The position numbers and the translations under genes were made by a program. From assembly GCA_003220935.1 (NCBI GenBank), contig QHTT01000103.1, positions 1-33,304 of the forward strand: a DNA stretch of 33,304 nt, written 5' to 3'. This DNA comes from Gemmatimonadota bacterium. Lineage in GTDB: Bacteria; Gemmatimonadota; Gemmatimonadetes; Gemmatimonadales; GWC2-71-9. The notes under the pieces are model-generated. The model saw only the letters and a list, made by a program, of their open reading frames with translations. It ran no database searches and had not been told where the DNA came from. Positions 21,918-29,456 of this stretch are shown piece after piece (within the stretch, counting starts at the first letter, position 1; each line of letters starts with the position of its first letter).

Positions 21918-23255
21918 TTACTTTCCGACGCAGAAGCTCGCGAACACCCGATCCAACACGTCCTCCGGCGTGACCGCGCCGATCAGGTCGTCGAGCGCAC
22001 CGACAGCAGCGCGTAGATGGGTCGCCGCCGCCACCGCGTCCACTTGTTGCTCCCGTGCTACATAAAACGCGTCCACTTCCCCAAGCGCCCGCTCGAGCGC
22101 CGCGCGGTGGCGCGCCCGCGTGACCACCGGCTCGACGTCGCCGAGCGCGAGCAGCCGGCCGAAGGCGGCCTCGGCGAGCCGCGCCCGCAGCGCCTCGAGT
22201 CCGGCTCCCGTGACGACCGACACGCCGAGGCCGTCAGGCGATCGGGCGGCGAGATCGACCTTCGTCACCACCTCGACGACAGGCGCCTGGCACGCGGCCA
22301 CGAATCGCTCCGACTCCACATCCGCTATCTCGCATCCCGCATCACGGCAAAACAGCACCAGATCCGCCGCGCCGAGATATTGTCGAGCCACTTCGATGCC
22401 GATCTGCTCGACCCGATCGTCGCTGGCGCGCAGGCCCGCCGTGTCCACCAGCCGGAACGGGAACCCCGCGATCACGGCGTAGGCCTCGATCGCATCGCGC
22501 GTCGTGCCGGGCACCTCCGTGACGATCGCCCGCTCGCGGCCGAGCAGGGCATTGAACAGTGAGGACTTGCCCGCGTTGGGGCGACCCGCGATCACCAGCA
22601 GCGCACCCTCCCGCAGCCGCTCCCCTTCGGGCGCTGTGGCGAGGAGCCCCGCGATGCGCTCCCGCACCGCTCGCCACGCCGCCGTCACGCGCGCCGGGCT
22701 CACCGGACCCTCATCCTCCTCCGGGAAATCGATCTCGTACGCGATCAGCGCCTCGAGCTCGAGTAGCTCCGCGCGCAGCGCTGCGAGCCGCGCCGAGAGA
22801 CCGCGGTCGAGCTGCTGCAGCGCGCGCCGGCGCTGCGCGGGCGACCCGGCGTCGATCAGGTCCGCGGTCGCCTCCGCCTGCAGCAGATCGAGCTTGCCGT
22901 TGAGCACCGCCCGGCGCGTGAACTCTCCGGGACGCGCCGGCCGGGCCCCCGCCGCTACCAGCGCCGCCACGGCTTCCGCGGGAACCAGCAGGCCGCCGTG
23001 GGTCGAGATCTCGACCAGGTCGTGCCCGGTGTAGGAGTGTGGCGCCGGAAAGCAGGCGGCGAGCACCTCGTCGATCAACTCTCCGGACGCGGGGTGGCGC
23101 AGCTGAGCGCGCCACGCGGCGCGGGGGCGATCCGGATGGAATGGCCGAAGACACCGTCGCGTTATAGCGAAAGCGCCCACGCCCGACAGGCGGATCACCG
23201 CGAGCGCGGATCGGCCGGGAGGAGTCGCGAGGGCCACGATCGGATCGGAGAGCAC
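21918..23255 (-). CDS. mnmE: tRNA uridine-5-carboxymethylaminomethyl modification GTPase
   Basis: A 445-residue MnmE (TrmE). The N-terminal tetrahydrofolate-binding domain begins DPIVALATPPGRSALAVIRLSG. A helical domain follows, into which is set a G domain with P-loop GRPNAGKSSLFNALLG, switch segment VPGTTRDAIEA and DTAGLR. The C-terminus is CVGK, the conserved catalytic Cys motif (usually CIGK). With MnmG it modifies the wobble uridine of certain tRNAs using a folate C1 unit and glycine. The start is GTG behind a purine-rich stretch. It lies 28 nt after yidC, the conserved origin-proximal order. Confidence 0.96.
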   Translation of the reverse strand: MLSDPIVALATPPGRSALAVIRLSGVGAFAITRRCLRPFHPDRPRAAWRAQLRHPASGELIDEVLAACFPAPHSYTGHDLVEISTHGGLLVPAEAVAALVAAGARPARPGEFTRRAVLNGKLDLLQAEATADLIDAGSPAQRRRALQQLDRGLSARLAALRAELLELEALIAYEIDFPEEDEGPVSPARVTAAWRAVRERIAGLLATAPEGERLREGALLVIAGRPNAGKSSLFNALLGRERAIVTEVPGTTRDAIEAYAVIAGFPFRLVDTAGLRASDDRVEQIGIEVARQYLGAADLVLFCRDAGCEIADVESERFVAACQAPVVEVVTKVDLAARSPDGLGVSVVTGAGLEALRARLAEAAFGRLLALGDVEPVVTRARHRAALERALGEVDAFYVAREQQVDAVAAATHLRAAVGALDDLIGAVTPEDVLDRVFASFCVGK

Positions 23256-23283
23256 CCTTCCTCCTTCCCTCTTCCCCCTTCCT

Positions 23284-24954
23284 CTACGTTCGCTTCCCCT
23301 GGTCGCGCAGCCGCCGCCGGGCGATGAGGTACTGCTGCGGGATGCTGAAGATGTTGCTCACGGCGTAGTAGAGGTTCAGGCCGGACGCGAACCGCAGCAG
23401 CAAGAGCGTCATGAAGACCGGCATGAAGTACAGCATCGTCTTCGTCTGCGGGTTCGGGGGCACGCCGATCTGGCCCACCTTGGACAGCACGAACATCGAC
23501 AGGCCCATCACCACCGGGATGATGTAGTACGGATCGGCGCGCGACAGGTCGGGGAGCCACAGGAACGCGACGCCACGGAACTCGATCGTGTTCGCGAACA
23601 CGAAGAACAGCGCGAACAGCACCGGCATCGGAATCAGCATCGGCAGACAGCCGCCGAACGGGTTGACGTGGTGCTCCTTGTACAGCCGCAACATCTCGCG
23701 CTGCAGCCGTTCCGGATCGTTCTTGTGGCGCTCCTGCGTCTCCTTGATGAGCGGTGCCACGGCTTGCATCCGGATGCTCGATTCCATCGCCTTCTGGTTC
23801 AGCGGCCACAGCAGCGCCCGGACGAGAATGCCGAAGATGACCAGCACCCAGCCGTACGCGAGCGAGAGGCGGTCGTGCATCCAGATCAGGATGTTGACCA
23901 CGAGGATCGACACCGGCTGAATCATCGGCCGGAGCACGCCGCCGTAGGGGTTCGCATCGTCCAGGTCGTGGCCCAGGCGCGCGAGTCGCCGGTACTCGAG
24001 CGGGCCCGTGTATACGTCGTAGCGGAAGTCTCCGGAGGGCGGGACGGGGAGGGTGAGGGCCAGCGTCGTGCGCGTCGCCACCGCCGCGCGGCCGCTGAAG
24101 AACGACGACGTGGTCACCGTCACCGGCCCACCGACCGCAATGCCGCCACCGAACCGCGGCTGGTTCTCCTCGACTGCGAGCGCGGCCGTCAGGAAATACT
24201 TCGACTTGAAGCCGGCCCACTCGAACGGGCCGTCGAGCAGCTTCACCGTGCCCGGCTTGAGCGATTGGAACGCGATGCTCTGGGTCTTCGCGGCCTTGGT
24301 CACCACCGCAAAGTGGCGGAAATCGTCCAGCGTGTCCGCCTCGACCGACCGCAGTCCGTCCCCCATCCCGACGAGCAGCACGGCGCCCGCTGGGCCCAGG
24401 CCCGTGACCTGGCCCCGTACCTGGAAACGATATTCGTCCGGGAAAAACACGTACGCGAGCGTCACCCGGGCGCCGCGGCGCTCGGCCGCAAAGGTCAATT
24501 GCATGCTGTCGCGCTGGACGCTGAGCGCCGCGACATTCGGCGCGAAGCGCCAATCGGCGAGCGAGATCGTATCGGCGCCCACGAGGAGGCAATGGGCGAG
24601 CAGCGGCCGGCCCGCCGGCACGAGCCGGACCGCGGCCCCTGAGTCACCCGGCGCAAATGACTTGTAATCAAGCAGTTCCGCGTGTAGCAGCTGCGCCCCG
24701 GCGGTGCTGAAGCCAAACCGGGCGCGCGGCGAGGAGACCCACACGGTCTCGGCTGGGACGTCGGACCGTCGGACCGTCGGACAGATGGACGGTCCCGTCG
24801 GTGCGGCTGCCGACTCCGCTGGAGCGCGCGGCGTCACAGTACTGTCCGACCGTCCGACCGTCCGACGGTCCGCCCGCTTCGGAGGAAACAGGATGCCCGG
24901 CAGCACCAGCACGATGAGCATCAGAATGAACGCCAGAATGACGCGTCGTTCCAC
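23284..24954 (-). CDS. yidC: Membrane protein insertase YidC
   Basis: A 556-residue Gram-negative-type YidC. It has an N-terminal transmembrane helix (VILAFILMLIVLVLPGILF), a large periplasmic domain (about 70–330) and the C-terminal insertase core with NPFGGCLPMLIPMPVLFALFF and the closing LNLYYAVSNIFSIPQQYLIARR. It inserts membrane proteins alone or with Sec. The start is GTG with GAGG upstream. Just after the first helix the protein contains an Arg/Ser/Thr/Val-rich linker encoded by octamer repeats (24759–24782 and 24844–24872), which is not a usual feature. It lies between yidD and mnmE on the same strand. Confidence 0.95.
   Translation of the reverse strand: MERRVILAFILMLIVLVLPGILFPPKRADRRTVGRSDSTVTPRAPAESAAAPTGPSICPTVRRSDVPAETVWVSSPRARFGFSTAGAQLLHAELLDYKSFAPGDSGAAVRLVPAGRPLLAHCLLVGADTISLADWRFAPNVAALSVQRDSMQLTFAAERRGARVTLAYVFFPDEYRFQVRGQVTGLGPAGAVLLVGMGDGLRSVEADTLDDFRHFAVVTKAAKTQSIAFQSLKPGTVKLLDGPFEWAGFKSKYFLTAALAVEENQPRFGGGIAVGGPVTVTTSSFFSGRAAVATRTTLALTLPVPPSGDFRYDVYTGPLEYRRLARLGHDLDDANPYGGVLRPMIQPVSILVVNILIWMHDRLSLAYGWVLVIFGILVRALLWPLNQKAMESSIRMQAVAPLIKETQERHKNDPERLQREMLRLYKEHHVNPFGGCLPMLIPMPVLFALFFVFANTIEFRGVAFLWLPDLSRADPYYIIPVVMGLSMFVLSKVGQIGVPPNPQTKTMLYFMPVFMTLLLLRFASGLNLYYAVSNIFSIPQQYLIARRRLRDQGKRT
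24759..24872. repeat. Two octamer arrays in inverted orientation inside yidC
   Basis: Three perfect copies of CGTCGGAC (24759–24782) and three to four copies of GTCCGACC/G (24844–24872) are near reverse complements of each other, separated by about 60 nt, and could pair. A third array of the same octamer lies at 31614–31645. Confidence 0.85.
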
Positions 24955-24966
24955 GGGACCTCGTAT

Positions 24967-24997
24967 CGTCTGTGCGTCTGTGCGTCTGCGCGTCTAG
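24967..24997. repeat. Tandem octamer CGTCTGYG between yidD and yidC
   Basis: About 3.5 copies of CGTCTGTG/CGTCTGCG fill most of the 46-nt gap between yidC and yidD. Confidence 0.8.
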
Positions 24998-25000
24998 CCT

Positions 25001-25228
25001 TTAGGGCACCGGATCGTATCCACCGGGGTGTAGCGGGTGACAGCGGAGAATGCGTTTCATGCCGAGCCAGCTTCCCCTCAGCGCGCCGTAGCGTTCGACC
25101 GCTTCAAGCGTGTACTGCGAGCAGGACGGCGTAAACCGACACTGGGTGAGGACCAGATGCGACAAGGTCATCTGGTATCCGCGGATCAGCGTGACGGCGG
25201 CGCGCCGCGGCCAACGCCCTACGCTCAC
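25001..25228 (-). CDS. yidD: Membrane protein insertion efficiency factor YidD
   Basis: A 75-residue protein with the full family pattern: [36 protein letters not shown], then [17 protein letters not shown]. It helps YidC-dependent insertion at the inner membrane. Its GTG start overlaps the rnpA stop by 4 nt (GTGA), so the two are coupled. It sits in the conserved order rpmH–rnpA–yidD–yidC. Confidence 0.95.
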   Translation of the reverse strand: MSVGRWPRRAAVTLIRGYQMTLSHLVLTQCRFTPSCSQYTLEAVERYGALRGSWLGMKRILRCHPLHPGGYDPVP

Positions 25229-25650
25229 GGGATGCGCCTCACCACGTCGACCAATTCGGCGCGCAGGACTGCAAATGGGGCGGAGTACGCGACGCGCTTC
25301 GCGCGCACGACGAGGTCGACCGGAGGCAGTGAGGCGAGCGCGTGGCGTCTCAGGATCTCTCTCACGCGACGCCGCAGACGGTTGCGGGCCACCGCGGTGA
25401 ACTGGAAGCGGGGGACGACGATCCCCGTCCGCAGATGGCCCGCTCGATTCGGACGCCAGGCGAGATCAAGGTGCGGGGTGCGCAAGCGGCGCCCCTGATC
25501 CCAGCAGGCGGTGAGGTCCGAGCCACGCGCGAGGCGCACGCGGCGCGGAAACCGCTCGCGCGTTAGCGACTCCGGTGCTTGGACGGCAGGCGGACGACGA
25601 GGCGCTTGCGTCCCTTCTTGCGCCGACGGGACAGAACGGCGCGGCCCCAC
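25225..25650 (-). CDS. rnpA: Ribonuclease P protein component
   Basis: The RnpA fold is clear: [13 protein letters not shown] at the N-terminus, [26 protein letters not shown] (the RNA-binding RNR motif) and a C-terminal DLVVRAKR...[10 protein letters not shown]. It binds RNase P RNA, encoded at 32761–33136, to mature tRNA 5' ends. The start is a problem: between the rpmH stop and the conserved FPRR segment there is no ATG, GTG or TTG in frame. The nearest standard starts are GTG 25650, inside rpmH (an 88-nt overlap, giving 141 residues), or GTG 25539, which would cut off the conserved start. The long version is given here. A non-standard codon near the rpmH stop is possible. Confidence 0.85.
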   Translation of the reverse strand: MGPRRSVPSAQEGTQAPRRPPAVQAPESLTRERFPRRVRLARGSDLTACWDQGRRLRTPHLDLAWRPNRAGHLRTGIVVPRFQFTAVARNRLRRRVREILRRHALASLPPVDLVVRAKRVAYSAPFAVLRAELVDVVRRIP

Positions 25651-25724
25651 ACGGTCTTCATCCGCGCCCGAAAGCCATGCTTGTTGATGCGCCGCCGATT
25701 GCGCGGCCGGTACGACGGGCCCAT
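25563..25724 (-). CDS. rpmH: Large ribosomal subunit protein bL34
   Basis: A 53-residue basic protein, MGPSYRPRNRRRINKHGFRARMKT in outline, with the diagnostic NKHGFRARM block and a basic tail ending [10 protein letters not shown]. It is a component of the 50S subunit. GAGAGGA lies 6 nt before the ATG. The frame continues far upstream without stops, antisense to dnaA, but only this part is real. It diverges from dnaA and overlaps the start of rnpA. Confidence 0.95.
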   Translation of the reverse strand: MGPSYRPRNRRRINKHGFRARMKTVWGRAVLSRRRKKGRKRLVVRLPSKHRSR

Positions 25725-25747
25725 GGAATCCTCTCGTAAGGCCGGGA

Positions 25748-25777
25748 AACCTACACCGGTTTTGCCGGACCGGTCAA
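25748..25777 (-). promoter_or_regulatory. Candidate rpmH promoter
   Basis: On the minus strand TTGACC (25772–25777) and TAGGTT (25748–25753) are 18 nt apart, 24 nt before the rpmH ATG. The −10 match is modest. Confidence 0.4.
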
Positions 25778-25779
25778 GG

Positions 25780-25808
25780 TTGACTTTTCCACACACGGGC
25801 CGTAGTTT
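25780..25808 (+). promoter_or_regulatory. Candidate dnaA promoter containing a DnaA-box-like site
   Basis: TTGACT (25780–25785), a 17-nt spacer and TAGTTT (25803–25808) form a plausible promoter. The spacer begins with TTTTCCACA (25785–25793), one base from the consensus DnaA box TTATCCACA, so DnaA could repress its own gene. Confidence 0.5.
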
Positions 25809-25850
25809 CGGGCCGCCCTTGCTGGACGTCCCACCTCTCGTCATTCGCGG

Positions 25851-27239
25851 ATGGAGCAGTCTACAAGAGAAGCCTGGAGGCGCCTCCTCGACGAGGCACG
25901 GCGCGAACTTCCCGACGCGACCGTCCGCACCTGGCTCGAGCCCGCGGTCCCGATCGCGCTCGACGACGATCGCCTGATCGTCGGAGCGCCGGACCAATTC
26001 GCGGTCGAATGGAATGAGCAGAAGCACGCGACCGTGTTGGCGCGCGCCGCCGAGCGCGTCTTCGGCCGTCCCACGGCCGTCGTGTTTCGCGTGCAGGAGG
26101 ACCGCCAGCAGCGCCCGCAGATGGACTTCTTCGTCGCGCCGCGGGAGCCTGCGGCCGGGGCCGGCGACAAGACCGGCGTGCCGACGACCCCGCTCAACGA
26201 GCGCTACACCTTTCAGACGTTCGTCATCGGGAAGTCGAACGAGCTCGCGGCCGCCGCGGCGCACGCCGTGGCGGAAGCGCCCGGCAAGACCTACAACCCG
26301 CTGTTCATCTACGGGGCGACGGGTCTGGGCAAGACGCATTTGATGCAGGCGATCGCGCACGCCGTGCTCGTCAAGTACCCCGGAACGCGCGTGCACTACT
26401 TCGGCGCCGAGCAGTTCATCAACGAGGTCATCGAGTCGATCCACGCGCGCACGATGTCCGAATTCCGGCGCCGCTACCGGAACGACGTGGACCTCTTCCT
26501 GGTCGACGACGTGCATTTCCTCGAAGGCAAGGAAATGACGCAGGAGGAATTCTTCCACACCTTCAACGCCCTGTTCGAGGGGCACAAGCAGATCGTGCTG
26601 ACGTCCGACCGGCCGCCCAAGGAGATCCCCGGGCTCGAAGATCGGCTGATCTCGCGCTTCGAGTGGGGGCTGGTCGCGGACATCGGGCACCCGGACCTCG
26701 AGCACCGCATCGCCATCCTGCGCAAGAAGGCGGAGCAGGACCATCTCGAGCTCACCATCCCCGACGACGTGCTGCGCTTCATCGCGGAGCACGTGCGCAC
26801 CAGCGTGCGAGAGCTCGAGGGCTGCATCATCAAGCTGCTGCTGTTCGCCTCGCTCAAGAACCGCGAGGTGACGATCGAGCTCGCCCGCGAGGCGCTCTCG
26901 GACAAGATCCGTCAGGGAGAGGACGCCGCGAGCTACGGCGCGCAGCCGACGCCGAGCATCGATCGCGTCCAGGAGGTGGTGGCCCGGCGGTGGGGCGTGA
27001 CGCCCGAAGGGCTGCGCTCCAAAGCCCGCACCAAGACGCTGACGATTCCGCGGCAGGTCGCGATGTACCTCGCCCGCGACATGCTCGGCATGCAGCTGGT
27101 GGAGATCGGGCAGGCGTTCGGCGGACGGGACCACTCGACCGTGATCCACTCGGTTGACAAGGTGGAGCGACAGATGGTGCGGGATCGCACCTTTAAGGAG
27201 CGCGTAGAGATGGCGCGCCAGGAGTTGTCCGCACTCTAG
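25851..27239 (+). CDS. dnaA: Chromosomal replication initiator protein DnaA
   Basis: A 462-residue DnaA. Domain I runs from about residue 1 to 85 (WRRLLDEARREL...VRTWLEP), with a short linker, then the AAA+ domain with Walker A GATGLGKTH (155–163) and Walker B LFLVDDVHFL. The C-terminal domain carries the DnaA signature IGQAFGGRDHSTVIHSV that reads DnaA boxes. It opens the origin and loads the replicative helicase. The ATG begins a conserved-length domain I; no strong Shine–Dalgarno is visible. It diverges from rpmH and is followed by a 241-nt origin-like gap before dnaN. Confidence 0.97.
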   Translation: MEQSTREAWRRLLDEARRELPDATVRTWLEPAVPIALDDDRLIVGAPDQFAVEWNEQKHATVLARAAERVFGRPTAVVFRVQEDRQQRPQMDFFVAPREPAAGAGDKTGVPTTPLNERYTFQTFVIGKSNELAAAAAHAVAEAPGKTYNPLFIYGATGLGKTHLMQAIAHAVLVKYPGTRVHYFGAEQFINEVIESIHARTMSEFRRRYRNDVDLFLVDDVHFLEGKEMTQEEFFHTFNALFEGHKQIVLTSDRPPKEIPGLEDRLISRFEWGLVADIGHPDLEHRIAILRKKAEQDHLELTIPDDVLRFIAEHVRTSVRELEGCIIKLLLFASLKNREVTIELAREALSDKIRQGEDAASYGAQPTPSIDRVQEVVARRWGVTPEGLRSKARTKTLTIPRQVAMYLARDMLGMQLVEIGQAFGGRDHSTVIHSVDKVERQMVRDRTFKERVEMARQELSAL

Positions 27240-27480
27240 CCCACATGTGGGAAGCGACGTGTTGGCCGGTGTGGGAAGGCGGGCGCCGCGTGGGGAAGCC
27301 CCCGGATGCCAACACTCCAAACATTCGGGTCAGATGCACCGAGCACCAGCACCCGGACGCAGCATGTGCGGCTTAGGCGATTCCCCAACATTTCCCCGCC
27401 TTCTACTATTACTACTAGTAGTTCTATCTTAGGACAGTAGGAGAGTCTTTACCGACAACTAGGACGAGGCGACAGGACGG
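27240..27480. other. Candidate oriC: DnaA-box-like repeats and a DnaA-trio-like tract
   Basis: The dnaA–dnaN gap has exact TGTGGGAAG repeats at 27246 and 27270, a related GTGGGGAAG at 27290, and TTCCCCAACATTTCCCC around 27381–27397. A GC segment then abuts CTACTATTACTACTA (27403–27417). On the other strand that is five consecutive TAG/TAA trinucleotides, the DnaA-trio pattern, in the expected order (boxes, GC patch, trios), followed by the most AT-rich stretch. The boxes diverge from the E. coli consensus, so they are provisional. Confidence 0.6.
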
Positions 27481-28587
27481 ATGAAGTTCACGATCACTCG
27501 GGAGCAGCTGCAGGAAGGCTTGAGCGCGGTGGCCGCGGCCATCCCGGCCAAGACAACGCTGCCGGTCCTCGCCAATGTCCTGCTCGAGGCGACCAAGCAA
27601 GGCATCCGCCTCTCGGGCACGGACCTCGACATCGCGGTCAGTACCACGGTGCCGGCGGAGGTGGACACGGATGGAGCGGTGACGCTGCCGGCCAAGAAGC
27701 TCGTGGACATCGCCCGCGAGCTGCCCGCTGGGCCGGTGCGCGTCACGGCCGCCGGGGAGGCCCGGGTCGGGATCGAATGCGGCCGGTCGAAGTTCAAGCT
27801 GCTCGGCCTGCCGCGTGAGGAGTTTCCGTCATTCCCCGCCGTGAAGTTCGACGGCGCGTGGAACGCGGCGGCGGGCGTCGTGCACAAGCTGGTTGGGCAC
27901 GTCGCGTTCGCGGCGTCCACGGAGGAGAGCCGCCCGATCCTGAACGGCGTGTTGTGGGAGCTGCGCCCCGACCGGATGCGCATGGTGGCGACGAACGGCC
28001 ACCGGTTGGCCAAAATGGACGTGCCGGCGGAGGGGGGCTCGACCGCCGATCTGATCGTCCCGCCCAAGGCACTGGAGCAGGTCCGCCGCCTGTTCGCCGC
28101 CGAGGACGCGATCGAGGTCGCCAAGAGCGACAATCACATCGGATTCCGGGCCGGCGGCACCCTGGTGTTCTCGCGGCTGATCGAGGGGCCGTACCCGAAT
28201 TATGAGCAGGTCATCCCGCGCGAAAACGACAAGGCGGCGACGGTGGATAAGGCCGCGATGGCGGCCGCGCTGCGCCGCATGAGCGTGGTGGCGAGTGACC
28301 AGACTCATCGGATCCGGCTCGCATTCGCCGGCGGCGCGGTGAAGTTCTCGGTTCAAACGCCCGACCTCGGGGAGGCGCAAGACGAGCTCCCGGTCACGTA
28401 CGAAGGCGAGCCGCTCGAGATCGGCTTCAACGCAATGTATCTGCTCGAGATTCTCAAGTACATGCCGACGGATGAGGTCCGCCTCACCTTCAAGGCGCCG
28501 GAGCGTGCCTCAACGGTGGAGCCGGTGGGTTGGGATGATCCGGCGAGCTACATGGCGCTCGTGATGCCGCTGCGCCTAGTCGACTAG
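27481..28587 (+). CDS. dnaN: DNA polymerase III subunit beta (sliding clamp)
   Basis: A 368-residue clamp subunit with the three-domain layout: MKFTITREQLQEGL, then FPAVKFDG...ESRPILNGVLWEL, and a C-terminal ending SYMALVMPLRLVD (commonly MPMRL). The dimer encircles DNA and tethers the polymerase. AGGACG shortly before the ATG is a weak ribosome binding site. The stop codon TAG shares the palindrome CTAG with the stop of convergent mtgA, so no terminator fits between them. Confidence 0.96.
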   Translation: MKFTITREQLQEGLSAVAAAIPAKTTLPVLANVLLEATKQGIRLSGTDLDIAVSTTVPAEVDTDGAVTLPAKKLVDIARELPAGPVRVTAAGEARVGIECGRSKFKLLGLPREEFPSFPAVKFDGAWNAAAGVVHKLVGHVAFAASTEESRPILNGVLWELRPDRMRMVATNGHRLAKMDVPAEGGSTADLIVPPKALEQVRRLFAAEDAIEVAKSDNHIGFRAGGTLVFSRLIEGPYPNYEQVIPRENDKAATVDKAAMAAALRRMSVVASDQTHRIRLAFAGGAVKFSVQTPDLGEAQDELPVTYEGEPLEIGFNAMYLLEILKYMPTDEVRLTFKAPERASTVEPVGWDDPASYMALVMPLRLVD

Positions 28588-29456
28588 AGGCTGTCTTTGC
28601 GCGCCGCCGTCGTATCGCTCGCAGTGTCGCCCGGCGTCGGCACCTCGACCTGCAGCGACTCGACCGGTGGCACGGTGATCGCCGGCAGCTGAAGCGTGTC
28701 CGTTTCCTCTGCAGGCGGGATGTACACCTCCACGCCGTGGTACCGGGCCAGAATGAGATCGCGTCGCGCGAGCATGCGGTCCGGCTGAAACGTCGGATTC
28801 GACGTGCGCGGGTGGGGCAGGGTGGCGGCCAGCGCGGCGGCCTGGCTCTCGTTGAGCTGCGAGGCCGGCACCCCGAAGTACGCGCGGCTCGCCGCGTCCG
28901 CCCCCCACAGACCGGGCCCCCATTCGACGACGTCGAGGTAGAGCTGGAAGATGCGGTCCTTCGGGAGCGCCAGTTCGAGGCGTAGCGCGGTCACCCCCTC
29001 CTTCAGCTTCCGCAGCGGGTTGCGCGAGGGAGACAGGTAGAGGTTCTTCGCGAGCTGTTGGGTGATCGTGCTCGCGCCGCGCAACCGATCGCGGTTCCGC
29101 CACGCGGTCGCGAGCGCACCCCACAGGCCTTTGCCCCGGTCCGTGCCGAGCGCGTCCGCGATCTCCGCGGGGTCGATGCCGTGGTGGCTGCGAAACCGCG
29201 AGTCCTCACCGATGATGACCATGCGCTGCAGCAGGGGCGACACGTCCTTCAGGGCGGTAGGATGGAAGGATGGAGCGTTGGAACGTTCCTCTGTTCCATC
29301 GGTCCCGCGTTGCGCCTCCCGCATCATCGCGGTTTCTCGCGGCCAATGATTCCGCCACCACACCGGCGGCGGCCACACGCCCAGCAACCATGCGAGCGCG
29401 AGCGCCGCCGTCCCTAGCGCCGCCGCACCTGCCTTCCTAGGTTTCGCGTCCGTCAT
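28584..29456 (-). CDS. mtgA: Monofunctional biosynthetic peptidoglycan transglycosylase
   Basis: A 290-residue GT51 glycosyltransferase. A membrane anchor (about residues 9–28, AGAAALGTAALALAWLLGVW) precedes the catalytic domain with GEDSRFRSHHGIDP (catalytic Glu E84), RGASTITQQLAKNLYLS and RIFQLYLDVVEWG. It polymerises lipid II glycan strands at the outer face of the inner membrane. A Ser/Thr/Pro-rich tail of about 60 residues follows the domain. The ATG has GAGGG close upstream. Its start shares CATG with the start of the kinase gene on the other strand, and its stop shares CTAG with the dnaN stop. Confidence 0.92.
   Translation of the reverse strand: MTDAKPRKAGAAALGTAALALAWLLGVWPPPVWWRNHWPRETAMMREAQRGTDGTEERSNAPSFHPTALKDVSPLLQRMVIIGEDSRFRSHHGIDPAEIADALGTDRGKGLWGALATAWRNRDRLRGASTITQQLAKNLYLSPSRNPLRKLKEGVTALRLELALPKDRIFQLYLDVVEWGPGLWGADAASRAYFGVPASQLNESQAAALAATLPHPRTSNPTFQPDRMLARRDLILARYHGVEVYIPPAEETDTLQLPAITVPPVESLQVEVPTPGDTASDTTAARKDSL

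Noticed and set aside
24759-24872. Possible CRISPR array in yidC
   Set aside because: Units are 8 nt without spacers and lie inside a coding sequence.
25563-27320. A 585-codon minus-strand frame antisense to dnaA
   Set aside because: Only its last 53 codons encode bL34; the rest is stop-free because of high GC and dnaA codon bias.
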